A DNA stretch of 64,000 bases from Pedobacter sp. KBS0701 (GCF_005938645.2 NZ_CP042171.1:1922001-1986000); one strand, 5' to 3'. Shown: positions 28,334-38,348, numbered from the stretch's first letter. Numbers and translations are program-made. The notes: generated by a model from the letters alone, not told the origin.

Positions 28334-29449
28334 TTAACCCAGCGCCTGCGCTAAATCGGCAATAATATCATCTACATGTTCCAGTCCTACTGAAATGCGG
28401 AGCAAGTTTTTAGGCGTTTTACTATCCGGCCCCTCAACTGAATAACGGTGTTCAATCAAACTCTCTACACCACCTAAACTCGTTGCCTGTGCAAATAGTT
28501 GGACTTTATTTACCACTTTATGAGCAGCTTCTGCATCGCCCTTAACTAAAAACGACATCATTCCGCTGAAATCTTTCATCTGTTTTCTGGCAATTTCATG
28601 CTGTGGGTGACTCTCCAACCCAGGATAAAAAACGGCTTCAACATGAGGATGTCCGTTTAAATAGCGGGCTACTTTTTTTCCATTTTCACAATGGCCCTTC
28701 ATGCGGTAGGCCAGGGTTTTAATGCTACGCGTTAATAAAAAGCAATCGAAAGGAGAGGGTACTGCACCGCCTGTTTGCTGTATATTTTTGATACGTTCCC
28801 ATAATTCATCTTTTTTTGCCGTTACTAATATCCCGCCGAGCACATCACTATGACCACCTATGTATTTGGTACTGCTGTGCATGACCATATCGGCGCCCAA
28901 CAAAATCGGATTTTGTAAAATTGGAGAAGCAAAGGTGCTGTCGCAAACCAGGGTGATATTTTTTGCTTTAGCTATTTTGGCAATCTCTTCAATATCGGTA
29001 ACCTTTAATAATGGATTTGATGGCGTTTCGATCCAGATCAGTTTGGTATTAGGCTTAATGCTCGATTGTATCAGATTTAAATCGGTTTGATCAACAAAAT
29101 CAAATTCCAAACTTTCATTAAAAATGGTCAGCAGCTGTTTTTTAATTCCCCAGTACATGTCATCCGGAGCTATAATATGGCTACCCGGTTTTAAAGCCTG
29201 GAACATCGCTAATCCGCAGGTATTACCCGAAGAAAAAGCAGCAGCATCTTCGCCATATTCTAATTTGGCTACAGTGTTTTCTAAAGCAGACCGGTTTGGA
29301 TTGCTTACCCTGCTATACATGTGCCCACCGGGATAACCACCATCTTCGCCGCGAAAAAAAGTGGTAGACAGATTAATCGGCAGTGTAACATCACCGGTAG
29401 CGATCTTTACGAGATTAGAAGCGTGAATAGCAAGGGTTTCGGGTTTCAT
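28334..29449 (-). CDS. Trans-sulfuration PLP enzyme (cystathionine gamma-synthase/lyase family)
   Basis: The 371-residue enzyme is a fold-type I PLP protein. It shows 'YSRVSNPNRSALE', 'AAFSSGNTCGLAMFQAL', 'CDSTFASPILQNP' and the PLP Lys in 'MHSSTKYIGGHSDVLGG'. At 371 residues it fits cystathionine gamma-synthase, gamma-lyase or beta-lyase rather than MetY. Sequence alone does not decide which; the C-terminal 'SLGGVESLIEHRYSVEG' segment is shared by all. With metX/metY nearby, cysteine-methionine interconversion is the safe statement. It is transcribed alone. Confidence 0.88.
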   Translation of the reverse strand: MKPETLAIHASNLVKIATGDVTLPINLSTTFFRGEDGGYPGGHMYSRVSNPNRSALENTVAKLEYGEDAAAFSSGNTCGLAMFQALKPGSHIIAPDDMYWGIKKQLLTIFNESLEFDFVDQTDLNLIQSSIKPNTKLIWIETPSNPLLKVTDIEEIAKIAKAKNITLVCDSTFASPILQNPILLGADMVMHSSTKYIGGHSDVLGGILVTAKKDELWERIKNIQQTGGAVPSPFDCFLLTRSIKTLAYRMKGHCENGKKVARYLNGHPHVEAVFYPGLESHPQHEIARKQMKDFSGMMSFLVKGDAEAAHKVVNKVQLFAQATSLGGVESLIEHRYSVEGPDSKTPKNLLRISVGLEHVDDIIADLAQALG

Positions 29450-29572
29450 AATAATTGATTTTGATCGAAATGATTTCGGGAAGCAATTTAATAATTTGGC
29501 GCTAATTTAAGGTTCGTAATGGTTTTGGCAAGATTTATGTAACAAGTTTGTCGAAATTTAATTAAACAAAAA

Positions 29573-30067
29573 ATGAAAAGATTATTTATAGCTATCGCAA
29601 TAGCATGTTCTACTTTAGTAATGTTACAAAGTTGTAATACTGCAAAAAGAGTAACTGCAGGTGTAACAGGTAGCAGAGGTACAGTTGTTCGCGAATGGGT
29701 GGTGAGTAATGTAGCTTTAGAAGGATTGCCTGATGGCGCTGTTCAGGGATTATTTGGAGAGAAATCTTACAAATGTTTCCAGGGAAGTACATGGAACTTA
29801 ACCAATAGTGGTAATGGTTCTTATACCTTACCAGCATCAAGCGCTTGTGGTTCGGTAATGCAGACTATTTTCTGGTCAGCTGCACCTAAAGACCAGACTT
29901 TCCAGTTCAAAAAAATATTTGAAGGTGATAAGGCTAAAAACGTAACAGAAGGTTACCGTTTGGTGTTAACTGATCTTTCCAGTACACAAATGATCTTGAA
30001 ATCGCCAATTGAATTTGGTGGTAAAACTGCTAACATCGTTTTAACGTTTGTACCTGCAGCAAGATAA
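29573..30067 (+). CDS. Small beta-rich lipoprotein
   Basis: The 164-residue protein has a lipoprotein signal ending 'LVMLQSCNT' (Cys21). The mature part contains two Cys, 'KCFQGSTWNL' and 'SACGSV', which may pair, and a lipocalin-like pattern ('GSTWNLTNSGNGSYTL', 'YRLVLTDLSSTQMILKSP'). Such proteins are frequent in Bacteroidota outer membranes; the ligand is unknown. A strong terminator follows 27 bases after the stop. Confidence 0.8.
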   Translation: MKRLFIAIAIACSTLVMLQSCNTAKRVTAGVTGSRGTVVREWVVSNVALEGLPDGAVQGLFGEKSYKCFQGSTWNLTNSGNGSYTLPASSACGSVMQTIFWSAAPKDQTFQFKKIFEGDKAKNVTEGYRLVLTDLSSTQMILKSPIEFGGKTANIVLTFVPAAR

Positions 30068-30094
30068 TATCTAATACTGAAAAACATACCCTAG

Positions 30095-30123
30095 AGCACT
30101 TCTGAAAAGAGGTGCTTTTTTTT
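30095..30123 (+). terminator. Intrinsic terminator after the lipoprotein gene
   Basis: A 9-bp stem (30095-30103 with 30108-30116, one G-U pair) closes a GAAA tetraloop and runs into eight T. This is a textbook rho-independent terminator. Confidence 0.88.
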
Positions 30124-30184
30124 ATATCAATAATTAACTGCAGCTGAATTGATTACATCAAAAACTTTCCTGTAATAGTTTGAG

Positions 30185-30315
30185 ATAGCTTTGTCACGCT
30201 GAGCGGAGTCGAAGCGCTTTACTTGTCAATTACAACAAAACAAAATTTAGTCCATTTATTTCATGCGCCTGGTTAGATCTCTCTATTCCACTGCGTTTCG
30301 GTCGAGATGACGAAG
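30185..30315. repeat. Dispersed GTCACGCTGAGCGGAGTCGAAGCG / TCGGTCGAGATGAC repeats
   Basis: Two palindrome-family half-units lie between the lipoprotein terminator and mqnE. One reads 'tgtcacgctgagcggagtcgaagcg'; the other 'tagatctctctattccactgcgtttcggtcgagatgacg' is the inverse of the copy at 19738. No gene is seen from 30124 to 30467. Confidence 0.55.
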
Positions 30316-30467
30316 TTAGTTAGTTTTTATAAAAGTATTAAATCTGTGTTTATCCATGTTCATCTGTGGTTAATTAACATGCCCAACATTCAAAAATCAC
30401 GGTTTGTTACAAGAAAATGATTTTCAAATCGCCTCATTATTGTATTTTTGTTCAAAATAAATCAGGA

Positions 30468-31661
30468 ATGAATACAACTGAACAAGTTGAAAAAATATTA
30501 GCTGATACCAATTTATCAACTGAATTACAAAACATAGCACACAAAGTTCTTTACGGACAGCGGATTACATTTGATGAAGGTGTGCATCTTTACGAACATG
30601 CGGAACTAGGTTACCTGGGTGTCCTCGCAAATTACATCCGTGAGAAAAAACACGGTGATAAAACTTATTTCAATCGTAATTTCCACTTAGAACCAACCAA
30701 TCTTTGTGTTTACGACTGCAAATTTTGCTCGTACTCGCGTTTAATCAAACAAAAAGAAGAAGGCTGGGCTTTAACGATGGAGCAAATGCTTGATATCGTC
30801 AAAAAATACGATGGTGAACCGGTAACGGAAGTACATATTGTTGGGGGCGTACTTCCACAGTATGATGTAGCTTTTTATTCAGCATTATTCACAGCCATTA
30901 AGCAACACCGTCCTGATCTGCATGTAAAAGCATTAACACCTGTAGAGTACCACTATATTTTCAAAAAAGCTAAAATCGATTACGCAACAGGTATGCGTTT
31001 GATGAAGGAGGCCGGATTGGAATCGATACCAGGTGGTGGGGCAGAGATTTTTCACCCGGAAATCAGGGAGCAGATTGCCAAAGATAAATGTACCGGTCAG
31101 CAATGGTTGGATATACATGAAGAATGGCACAAACTAGACATGCGTAGTAATGCGACCATGCTTTATGGACATATCGAAAAATACTGGCACCGCGTAGATC
31201 ACATGGAAAAACTTCGTGAACTGCAGGACCGTACAGGTGGTTTCCAGACTTTTATTCCATTAAAATTCAGAAATCAGCATAACCAGATGAGTAATGTACC
31301 CGAATCATCGGTAATTGAAGATTTAAGAAATTACGCCATTGCCCGTATTTATATGGATAACTTCGATCACATTAAAGCTTATTGGGCGATGATCAGTCGC
31401 GAAACTGCTCAGTTATCTTTAAATTACGGTGTGGATGATATCGACGGTACTTTGGATGATACTACAAAAATATATTCTATGGCCGGCGCAGAAGAACAAA
31501 CACCAGCAATGAGCACTAAAGAACTGGTTAATCTGATTAAACAGGTAGGCAGAAAAGCAATAGAACGAGATACTTTATATAACGTGGTTACGGATTTTGA
31601 AAATGTTGTTTTCGAAGAAGAGAAAAAACCCCAGTATTATAAATTACCAGTGGTGAATTAA
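30468..31661 (+). CDS. mqnE: Aminofutalosine synthase (radical SAM)
   Basis: The start at ATG 30468 gives 397 residues; an ATG 17 codons upstream adds a poorly matching tail. The radical SAM cluster is Cys80-x3-Cys84-x2-Cys87 in 'NLCVYDCKFCSYS'. The flanking 'FNRNFHLEPTN', 'VHIVGGVLP' and 'GGGAEIF' are typical of MqnE rather than MqnC. MqnE joins SAM-derived adenosine to 3-(1-carboxyvinyloxy)benzoate, giving aminofutalosine in the futalosine route to menaquinone. The substrate is made by MqnA, encoded about 1.1 kb downstream with a phosphatase gene between. Confidence 0.93.
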   Translation: MNTTEQVEKILADTNLSTELQNIAHKVLYGQRITFDEGVHLYEHAELGYLGVLANYIREKKHGDKTYFNRNFHLEPTNLCVYDCKFCSYSRLIKQKEEGWALTMEQMLDIVKKYDGEPVTEVHIVGGVLPQYDVAFYSALFTAIKQHRPDLHVKALTPVEYHYIFKKAKIDYATGMRLMKEAGLESIPGGGAEIFHPEIREQIAKDKCTGQQWLDIHEEWHKLDMRSNATMLYGHIEKYWHRVDHMEKLRELQDRTGGFQTFIPLKFRNQHNQMSNVPESSVIEDLRNYAIARIYMDNFDHIKAYWAMISRETAQLSLNYGVDDIDGTLDDTTKIYSMAGAEEQTPAMSTKELVNLIKQVGRKAIERDTLYNVVTDFENVVFEEEKKPQYYKLPVVN

Positions 31662-31759
31662 TGATTGAATTAGAGAATGACTGAATGAGTGAATGAGTAT
31701 ATTGAGCGTTAAATTTAACATTCAATCACTCAAAAATCCCTCATTCAATAATTAATTAG

Positions 31760-32383
31760 ATGAAAGAAATATACATCATACGCCACGGCGAAACGGAACT
31801 TAACAGACAAGGCATAGTACAGGGCAGAGGTATAAATTCTGACTTAAATGATTTAGGAAGGGCACAGGCAGAAGCTTTTTATCAAAAATATAAGGAGATT
31901 CCTTTTGATAAGATTTACACCTCTGATTTAAAGCGTACCTGGCAAACCGTTCAAAAGTTTATAGATGCTAAATTACCCTGGGAAAAACTTTCGGGATTAG
32001 ATGAGTTGGCCTGGGGTGTTTGGGAAGGAAAACCGAATACTGAAGATGCGCGTGATGCTTTCCGTGAGATGTTACAGAGCTGGGAGAATGGAGATTATAC
32101 CGCTCATTTTGAAGGCGGCGAAAGTGTACAGGACGTTTACGAACGTTTAAAACAACCCATGGAAGTTTTAATGACCCGGCCTGAAGAAAAAACAGTGCTG
32201 CTTTGTATGCACGGCAGGGCAATGCGTGTTTTTCTATGCCTATTATTGGGTAAACCATTAAGTGAAATGACCGAATTCCCACACCAGAATACCGTGCTTT
32301 ATAAAATGGGTTTCGAAGACGGAAAATTTACTGTTCTCGAATTTAACAATGCCGTTCATTTAGACGGTTTAGTAATTGAATAA
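31760..32383 (+). CDS. Histidine phosphatase family protein
   Basis: The 207-residue protein has the phosphoglycerate-mutase-like RHG motif 'IRHGETELN' (His9), a second catalytic His in 'CMHGRAMRV' near 150, and 'TSDLKRTWQT' after the first helix. Family members are phosphatases or mutases acting on small phospho-substrates. It lies between mqnE and mqnA, but no step of the futalosine pathway needs it. The 3' end of this gene is partly duplicated downstream at 32501-32581. Confidence 0.9.
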   Translation: MKEIYIIRHGETELNRQGIVQGRGINSDLNDLGRAQAEAFYQKYKEIPFDKIYTSDLKRTWQTVQKFIDAKLPWEKLSGLDELAWGVWEGKPNTEDARDAFREMLQSWENGDYTAHFEGGESVQDVYERLKQPMEVLMTRPEEKTVLLCMHGRAMRVFLCLLLGKPLSEMTEFPHQNTVLYKMGFEDGKFTVLEFNNAVHLDGLVIE

Positions 32384-32716
32384 CTTCCACAATTCGTCAT
32401 CCTGATCCGATAGCTATCGGATTTGTTTCAGGATCTGTTGGCAGAATAAAGGGATTTGATTTATATAACGGTTCGTGAGGACACGAACCATGGCAAGTAA
32501 ATGGGTTTCGAAGACTGAAAATTTACTGTTCTTGAATTTAAGAGCGCCGTTCATTTAGACGGTTTAGTAATTGGGGAATAAACCGCCTCGGTTCGTGTCT
32601 TCACGAAACGAAACAAGTTATAGTTCGTGGACACGGACCATGGCGTAGAAACAGGTAAATAGTTTAGTAATTGGATAATCCGCTTATCGCAAACGCGAAG
32701 CGCAAAATATAACACC
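32384..32716. repeat. Partial duplications of the phosphatase 3' end with GGTTCGTG hairpins
   Basis: Bases 32501-32581 repeat the last 79 bases of the phosphatase gene (32305-32383) with about ten differences, including an early stop, so the copy is not coding. A third fragment 'tttagtaattggataa' lies at 32663-32678. Between them are a GGTTCGTG-AGGA-CACGAACC hairpin (32470-32489), a mirrored relative near 32588-32605, and 'ttcgtggacacggaccatggc' at about 32623-32643. The layout suggests repeated tandem duplication of a unit with hairpin plus gene end. Confidence 0.75.
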
Positions 32717-33442
32717 TTGAATAAGATTAAAATATCGGCTGTTGCCTATACCAACACCAAAGCTTTTATATACGGATTAGAACATTCGGACATTATAAAT
32801 AAAATTGATTTAAGTTTAGATATCCCTTCAGATTGCGCAGCCAAAGTGATTAACGGCCAGGCTGATATTGGTTTAATGCCTGTAGCAGCAATTCCATTGG
32901 TTCCCAGTGCGAACATCGTAGCAGATTACTGTATCGGCAGCGATGGCGGTGTAAATTCGGTATTCATTTTTAGTGAAGTTCCGGCAGCGGAAATAAAAAC
33001 GGTAAGGCTTGATGCCCATTCGCGCACCTCTAATAATTTGGCCAAAGTTTTGCTGAAATTCTATTGGAAAAAAGAAGTGGAGTTTACTATCGATCCAACT
33101 GCAAAAACAGATGCTTTTGTTTTAATAGGAGACAGGACATTTGGTAAAAAAGGCGATTTCGCTTATGCCTATGATATGGGTGAGGAATGGAAAAACTTTA
33201 CCGGTCTGCCATTTATGTATGCAGCCTGGGTGGCCAATAAAGAAATCTCACAAGAATTTAAAAACGAATTTAATACCGCTTTAAAATTTGGTTTAGATCA
33301 TAGAAAGGAAGTACTACAGGAATTACCAGCATCGCCAAATTTCGACCTGGAAGATTATCTATACCATAAACTTCAATTTGATGTAACAGATGACCGCAAA
33401 AAAGCTTTAAATCTGTTTTTGGGGTATATTGAGCAGTTGTAA
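32717..33442 (+). CDS. mqnA: Chorismate dehydratase / menaquinone synthesis protein MqnA
   Basis: The start is TTG at 32717, giving 241 residues that begin 'NKIKISAVAYTNTKAFIYGL', the normal MqnA N-terminus. Other markers are 'DIGLMPVAAIP', 'DYCIGSDGGVNSVFIFS', 'LDAHSRTSNNLAKVL' and 'GDRTFGKKGDFAYAYDMGEEW'. MqnA dehydrates chorismate to 3-(1-carboxyvinyloxy)benzoate, the first step of the futalosine menaquinone pathway. It and mqnE supply the first two steps here. Confidence 0.93.
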   Translation: MNKIKISAVAYTNTKAFIYGLEHSDIINKIDLSLDIPSDCAAKVINGQADIGLMPVAAIPLVPSANIVADYCIGSDGGVNSVFIFSEVPAAEIKTVRLDAHSRTSNNLAKVLLKFYWKKEVEFTIDPTAKTDAFVLIGDRTFGKKGDFAYAYDMGEEWKNFTGLPFMYAAWVANKEISQEFKNEFNTALKFGLDHRKEVLQELPASPNFDLEDYLYHKLQFDVTDDRKKALNLFLGYIEQL

Positions 33443-33459
33443 AGAAATATATTTCAAAG

Positions 33460-33540
33460 ATTCGTCATTCCCAACTTGATTGGGAATCTTAATGCATTTT
33501 TAAAGGCTTTAAGATTCCCTCCTTCGCGGGAATGACGATA
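33460..33540. repeat. CGTCATTCCC...GGGAATGACG palindrome between convergent genes
   Basis: The ends 'cgtcattccc' and 'gggaatgacg' enclose nested complementary runs ('gggaatctta'/'taagattccc'), giving one long hairpin between mqnA and the hibernation-factor gene. Part of it recurs near 37751-37785. It could also act as a bidirectional transcription barrier. Confidence 0.65.
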
Positions 33541-33553
33541 ACTTTAGTTATAA

Positions 33554-33868
33554 CTAGTGACTTTTCATTTTCCCAGCCACTTTTTCAAGCGTGCTTTTTA
33601 ATTTGGTCAATGCGCCGGTAATGGCCAAATCGTAGGTATTTCCCAGGTTAGAAACTGCAATTGGTTCTTTACCGGTAATCCTGGCTTCCAACAAACATCT
33701 TTTATCATCTAAACCATCTTTACTGCCGTTTTCATCAGATAGATGAACTTCTAAACGCGTAATTAAATCGCTGTATCTGCTCAAACCTTCACTCAACTGG
33801 GTCTGGATTTTTTCGTCGTATTCCTGGTGTATGGTTAAATTTTTGTCGGTATTCAGTTGGATCGTCAT
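33554..33868 (-). CDS. HPF/RaiA-family ribosome-associated protein (short type)
   Basis: The 104-residue protein has the beta-alpha-beta-beta-beta-alpha layout of the S30EA/HPF family. It contains 'RYSDLITRLEVHLSDENG', 'CLLEARITGKEPIAVSN' and a C-terminal helix with 'ALTKLKSTLEKVAGKMK'. Short HPF proteins bind the decoding centre of idle ribosomes. There is no long C-terminal dimerisation domain. It is a single gene flanked by repeats. Confidence 0.85.
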   Translation of the reverse strand: MTIQLNTDKNLTIHQEYDEKIQTQLSEGLSRYSDLITRLEVHLSDENGSKDGLDDKRCLLEARITGKEPIAVSNLGNTYDLAITGALTKLKSTLEKVAGKMKSH

Positions 33869-33939
33869 AATTAAAAATATTAGGTTAAATTTATATTAGG
33901 TTAACAGATGAGTGAGGTTAATTGTTTCTATGGGTTAAC

Positions 33940-34345
33940 TGGTTAATCGTATAAATTAGTTAACTGTATAAGTATGAGAACGATGATGCAATCGGTTAAA
34001 ACAGCCCATTGTTTATAAACCAGATTGAAATGAAAAGCCCGTAAGTGAGGAACGAGCGCGGACTTGTAATGAAAAGCAGGACTGCACAATCCCAAATGCA
34101 CAGAACCCCTCATTTCCAAATAATGGTTAACTGTTTAAATTGTATAAACTGGTAAACTGTTGAAGCAAGAAAACTATTATGTAACTGAGTTAAAACAGAC
34201 CATTGTACCTAAACCTGGTAGGAGCGAACACGAGTGTAGCGAAGTAAAGCGGATAACAGGACTACACCAACTGAAATGCACAGAACCCTTCATTTCCAAA
34301 TAGTGGTTAACTGTTTAAATTGTTATAACCGGTTAACTGTGATAT
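33940..34345. repeat. Two imperfect tandem copies of an about 180-193-bp unit
   Basis: The stretches 33961-34150 and 34150-34343 share blocks in the same order: 'gttaaaacag[ca]ccattg' (33996 and 34189) and 'aatgcacagaacccytcatttccaaata' (34095 and 34275). They also share 'tggttaactgtttaaattg' (about 34123 and 34303). The offset shrinks from 193 to 180 bases, so the copies differ by indels. Short gttaact runs flank them. No gene is seen in 33869-34468. Confidence 0.8.
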
Positions 34346-34468
34346 CCTACGATTAACCGATCTAAACAGTTAATCGATTAAATCACTATTTTTTTTAACT
34401 TTTCAACAAAACAGCTGTAAAATGCTTATTCGTGTTATCTTTATGGCTTTTGTAAATTAATTTCAGTT

Positions 34469-37081
34469 TTGGCTAAAGACACGAATAAAGAAACCCCGTT
34501 AATGCAGCAATACAACGCTATTAAAGCGAAGTATCCGGGTGCACTTTTACTATTTAGGGTTGGCGATTTTTATGAAACCTTTGGCGAAGATGCCATTAAA
34601 ACGGCACAGATTTTAGGTATAGTACTCACCAGAAGAGGCACTGGCCCAAATGGTGGCGCTTTAGAACTCGCCGGTTTTCCGCACCACTCTTTGGATAACT
34701 ATTTATCTAAACTGGTTAGGGCTGGTCAGCGTGTGGCGATATGTGATCAGCTTGAGGATCCTAAAACGACAAAAACAATTGTTAAACGTGGTGTAACAGA
34801 GTTGGTTACGCCAGGTGTAGCTTATGGCGATAACATCGTAAATCAAAAATCGAATAATTTCCTGGCCTGCGTTTTCTTTGATAAAACACAACTGGGTGTT
34901 TCATTTTTAGATATATCAACAGGTGAATTTCTAATTGCACAAGGCAACAGCGATTATATTGATAAACTTTTACAGGGCTTTAAGCCAACAGAGGTTATTT
35001 TTCAGAAATCTAAAAGACAGGTATTTACCGAAAACTTCGGCGATCGTTTTTATACTTTTGGCTTAGATGAATGGCCTTTCACCACTGATTTTGGGAACGA
35101 AACCCTGATGAAACACTTCGAGGTTTCATCTTTAAAAGGTTTTGGGGTGGAGCGTTTGCAGAGCGGAATTGTGGCTGCTGGCGTTATTTTGCATTATCTG
35201 GGTGAAACTGAGCACCGTAATCTGCAACATATCAGTTCGATTGGGCGTATTGAGGAAGACCGCTACATGTGGTTAGATCGTTTTACCATCCGTAACCTCG
35301 AATTAGTGAATTCGCCAAACGATAACGCGGTAACTCTTTTCGATATTCTGGATCATACCTGCACCCCAATGGGTGCGCGTTTGTTGCAGAAATGGATTAT
35401 TATGCCCTTAAAAGAGCTTAAGCCTATCCAGGAACGACTTGGTATGGTGGAGTATTTTGTAAAAAATGAAGAACTACAAGGCGAATTTCTGAATAACATT
35501 AAACAGATTGGCGATTTAGAACGACTCATTTCCAAAGTGGGCCTGCAGCGTGTTGGGCCAAGGGAACTGGTTGCTTTAAAACGCGCACTTTATCATATTG
35601 AAGCGGTTAAAAAACTGGCTGCTGATTCTAAAAATCCTTTTCTGATTAAAATAGCGGATCAATTGAATCCTTGCCTGGCCATCCGGGAAAGGATTGAAAG
35701 GGAATTACAGGCCGAGCCACCAGCATTGCTGATCAAAGGAAATGTAATTGCGGATGGAGTTGACGAAGATTTAGACCGCTTACGTAAAATTGCCTTTGGT
35801 GGTAAAGATTATTTGGTTCAGATCCAGAAGCGTGAAGCAGAAGCAACGAGTATTCCATCACTAAAAATTGCCTTTAATAATGTTTTTGGCTATTATTTAG
35901 AGGTTACCCATACTCATAAAGATAAGGTGCCAGAGGGATGGATCCGTAAACAGACGCTGGTAAATGCCGAGCGCTACATTACGCCTGAACTTAAGGAATA
36001 CGAAGATCAGATTTTGGGTGCAGAAGAAAAAATACAGGCGATTGAAATCCGTTTGTATAACGAACTGATGTACGAAACAGCCAGTTATATCAAACCGATC
36101 CAACTCGATTCATTTTTAATTGCGCAGTTGGATTGTCTATTGTGTTTTGCACAGTTAGCCGCTAAAAATCATTATAACAAGCCAAAAGTTACCGAAAATA
36201 AGGTGCTTGATATTAAGGGGGGGCGTCACCCGGTAATTGAAAAACAGCTGCCTGTGGGAGAGGAATACATCACCAATGATGTATATTTAGATACGGAAAG
36301 CCAGCAGATTATTATGATTACCGGTCCCAATATGGCGGGTAAGTCGGCCATTTTAAGGCAAACCGCACTGATTGTACTGATGGCGCAAATGGGTTCCTTC
36401 GTTCCTGCCAAGGATGCAGAAGTGGGTATTGTAGATAAGATTTTTACCCGGGTAGGGGCATCTGATAATATCTCTTCAGGAGAAAGTACGTTTATGGTCG
36501 AAATGAATGAAACGGCCAGTATCCTGAACAATATTTCAGATGATAGTTTGATCTTACTGGATGAGATTGGCCGCGGAACGAGTACTTATGATGGTATTTC
36601 AATTGCCTGGGCAATTGCCGAATTTCTACATCAGCATCCAACAGCTCGACCAAAAACCTTATTTGCTACACACTACCATGAATTAAACGAATTGGCCAAT
36701 ACCATGCCGAGAATTAAAAACTTTAATGTATCGGTAAAAGAAATGACCAATAAGGTGATTTTCTTAAGGAAACTGGTACCAGGTGGCAGTGAACATAGCT
36801 TTGGGATACACGTTGCGAAAATGGCCGGTATGCCAACAAAATTAATAGGACGTGCCAACGAGATCCTGAAGAAACTGGAAATAGACCGTACGGAAGGGCA
36901 AAGTATAAAAGACAGCATTAAAAAAGTACAGAACCAGGCTTATCAGTTACAGATGTTCGCGATTGATGATCCTGTTCTGGTGAAAATCCGCGACACGCTG
37001 AATAATCTGGATGTAAATGCATTAACACCTGTTGAGGCACTGTTGAAATTAGACGAAATACAGCGGTTGATTAAGAATTAG
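34469..37081 (+). CDS. mutS: DNA mismatch repair protein MutS
   Basis: The 870-residue protein starts at TTG 34469 ('[18 protein letters not shown]'). The mismatch-reading Phe-x-Glu is Phe34-Tyr-Glu36 in '[12 protein letters not shown]'. The ATPase domain has Walker A from Gly619 ('GPNMAGKSA') and Walker B with Asp698-Glu699 in '[14 protein letters not shown]'. The C-terminal helix-turn-helix follows. Ala in the Walker A where many proteobacteria have Gly is, as I recall, common in Bacteroidota MutS. It recognises base mismatches and recruits MutL. The gene is monocistronic, with repeats upstream. Confidence 0.97.
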   Translation: MAKDTNKETPLMQQYNAIKAKYPGALLLFRVGDFYETFGEDAIKTAQILGIVLTRRGTGPNGGALELAGFPHHSLDNYLSKLVRAGQRVAICDQLEDPKTTKTIVKRGVTELVTPGVAYGDNIVNQKSNNFLACVFFDKTQLGVSFLDISTGEFLIAQGNSDYIDKLLQGFKPTEVIFQKSKRQVFTENFGDRFYTFGLDEWPFTTDFGNETLMKHFEVSSLKGFGVERLQSGIVAAGVILHYLGETEHRNLQHISSIGRIEEDRYMWLDRFTIRNLELVNSPNDNAVTLFDILDHTCTPMGARLLQKWIIMPLKELKPIQERLGMVEYFVKNEELQGEFLNNIKQIGDLERLISKVGLQRVGPRELVALKRALYHIEAVKKLAADSKNPFLIKIADQLNPCLAIRERIERELQAEPPALLIKGNVIADGVDEDLDRLRKIAFGGKDYLVQIQKREAEATSIPSLKIAFNNVFGYYLEVTHTHKDKVPEGWIRKQTLVNAERYITPELKEYEDQILGAEEKIQAIEIRLYNELMYETASYIKPIQLDSFLIAQLDCLLCFAQLAAKNHYNKPKVTENKVLDIKGGRHPVIEKQLPVGEEYITNDVYLDTESQQIIMITGPNMAGKSAILRQTALIVLMAQMGSFVPAKDAEVGIVDKIFTRVGASDNISSGESTFMVEMNETASILNNISDDSLILLDEIGRGTSTYDGISIAWAIAEFLHQHPTARPKTLFATHYHELNELANTMPRIKNFNVSVKEMTNKVIFLRKLVPGGSEHSFGIHVAKMAGMPTKLIGRANEILKKLEIDRTEGQSIKDSIKKVQNQAYQLQMFAIDDPVLVKIRDTLNNLDVNALTPVEALLKLDEIQRLIKN

Positions 37082-37155
37082 GGAAGGTGTGGGGTGTAAG
37101 GTTTAAGGCATAAGGTCTTAGTCATCCAATACCCCATGCCATTAATATTGATACA

Positions 37156-37683
37156 ATGGAAATAACCTTAAACCACTCACTTTATAACTTAGGCCTCAAA
37201 AAAAATGTTTTCTATTTAATAGCGCTCATGCTATTCCTGTCATCCTGTGGAACAAGAAAGTATACCGTTAAAAGTGACTCCAAAGCTTCTAAAGCTGCTG
37301 ATGCCATGGCGAATTTAAAAAGCAAGCCGCTTTACCGTTTCATAACCGATTGGACAGGGGTGAGGTACCGTTTTGGCGGATTGGATAAAAATGGTGTTGA
37401 TTGTTCGGGTTTTGCTTTTTTACTGGAAAAAGAAATTTATGGCGTTACGTTACCAAGGATTTCACGCGATCAGGCCAATGCGGTAAGAAGAAAAGATATT
37501 GATAACTTAAAAGAGGGGGATCTTGTGTTTTTCTCTTTTGGTGGCAACGATGTAGATCATGTGGGTGTCTACCTCAATAATGGTTTTTTTGTGCATGCCA
37601 GTACTACAAGAGGGGTAATTGTAGATGATTTAACATTACCGGCTTATCAAAAGGTTTTAGTCAAATCAGGATCGGTTAATTAG
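37156..37683 (+). CDS. NlpC/P60 (C40) peptidase lipoprotein
   Basis: The 175-residue protein has a signal with lipobox 'LFLSSC' (Cys31) and an NlpC/P60 domain from about residue 55. The catalytic set is Cys83 in 'VDCSGF', His135 in 'DHVGVYL' and a third polar residue, probably His147 in 'FVHAS'. Such enzymes cleave gamma-D-Glu-meso-Dpm or related bonds in peptidoglycan stems. The first 15 residues before the hydrophobic stretch are longer than usual, so a later start is possible, but no better codon is evident. It follows mutS by 75 bases. Confidence 0.9.
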   Translation: MEITLNHSLYNLGLKKNVFYLIALMLFLSSCGTRKYTVKSDSKASKAADAMANLKSKPLYRFITDWTGVRYRFGGLDKNGVDCSGFAFLLEKEIYGVTLPRISRDQANAVRRKDIDNLKEGDLVFFSFGGNDVDHVGVYLNNGFFVHASTTRGVIVDDLTLPAYQKVLVKSGSVN

Positions 37684-37702
37684 TTTTTTTTCAGGGCGGG
37701 GC

Positions 37703-37790
37703 GTCATTTCGACTGAAGTGCAACGAAATGGAGAAATCTTTAATATGGGTTTATTCATTCCCAACTTGATTGGGAATCGTAATGTCTTGG
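37703..37790. repeat. Small dispersed palindrome units upstream of the MITE-like element
   Basis: 'gtcatttcgactgaagtgcaacgaaatggagaaatct' and 'cattcccaacttgattgggaatcgtaatg' match units seen at 19738, 44032 and 33460. They lie between the NlpC/P60 gene and the larger repeat. Confidence 0.6.
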
Positions 37791-37840
37791 TAAGGTTGTT
37801 GGTTTCATTAAGATTAGCTTCGCTGAGCACTTCGTGGTTC

Positions 37841-38348
37841 CCGCCTGCGCCTATCGTCTGGACACATCTTTATTAAGTATTTTTAGGCTTTTTGCTAACC
37901 AACTTTAATAAAGCACGGATTTTAACCAAGGACGCCGTCAATCCCAAGAGCCGGGGAAAATCAAAAAAACAGGCGCACAACAGTAAAAACGGCACTAACA
38001 AACCTGAACGCAGTGGTTTTGTGTTCATAACCGATGATTTAATTTTAAAGAATATTGAACACAAACCCCGCAGGGCTCAATCAGACCGAAGAAAACACAC
38101 ACACAATACCTGATTAAACGAAGTGTCGCTGTTTTTTTGATGCGCGTGAGATTGTGCAAAAGGCTCATTGCTGGATCCGATAGCCATCGGATGACAAAGC
38201 GCTTTGGGTACTTTGGCGCTCCAAAATGCGCAGCATTCTTGAACACAGCTAAAAACAACATTAACTGTGAAAAACTACCATGCCCCGCGGCATAGAGCGA
38301 TAGAAGAATGTTATAATTAATTGTGTCCACACGATAGGCCTGCGCGGG
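37841..38348. mobile_element. MITE-like element, copy 1 (about 508 bp)
   Basis: The element is bounded by imperfect terminal inverted repeats. The left end has 'cctatcgtctggacaca' within 37841-37866, and the right end (38321-38348), read on the minus strand, has 'cctatcgtgtggacaca'. It has no transposase gene. About 400 bp of it recurs at 44694-45108 in the same orientation, with near-identical blocks such as 'ggacgccgtcaatcccaag' and 'ggtactttggcgctccaaa'. Internal palindromes include 'tccgatagccatcgga' and 'tgtgttcat...aatattgaacaca'. Short open frames on either strand here are by-products of the repeat. Confidence 0.75.

Noticed and set aside
32100-34345. Possible CRISPR array from short repeated sequences
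   Set aside because: Repeats are few, of uneven spacing and length, partly copies of a gene end, and no cas gene is present.
36323-36346. MutS Walker A with Ala and Ala in place of Gly and Thr
   Set aside because: I recall the same variant in other Bacteroidota MutS proteins and the rest of the ATPase is intact, so it is lineage-typical rather than odd.
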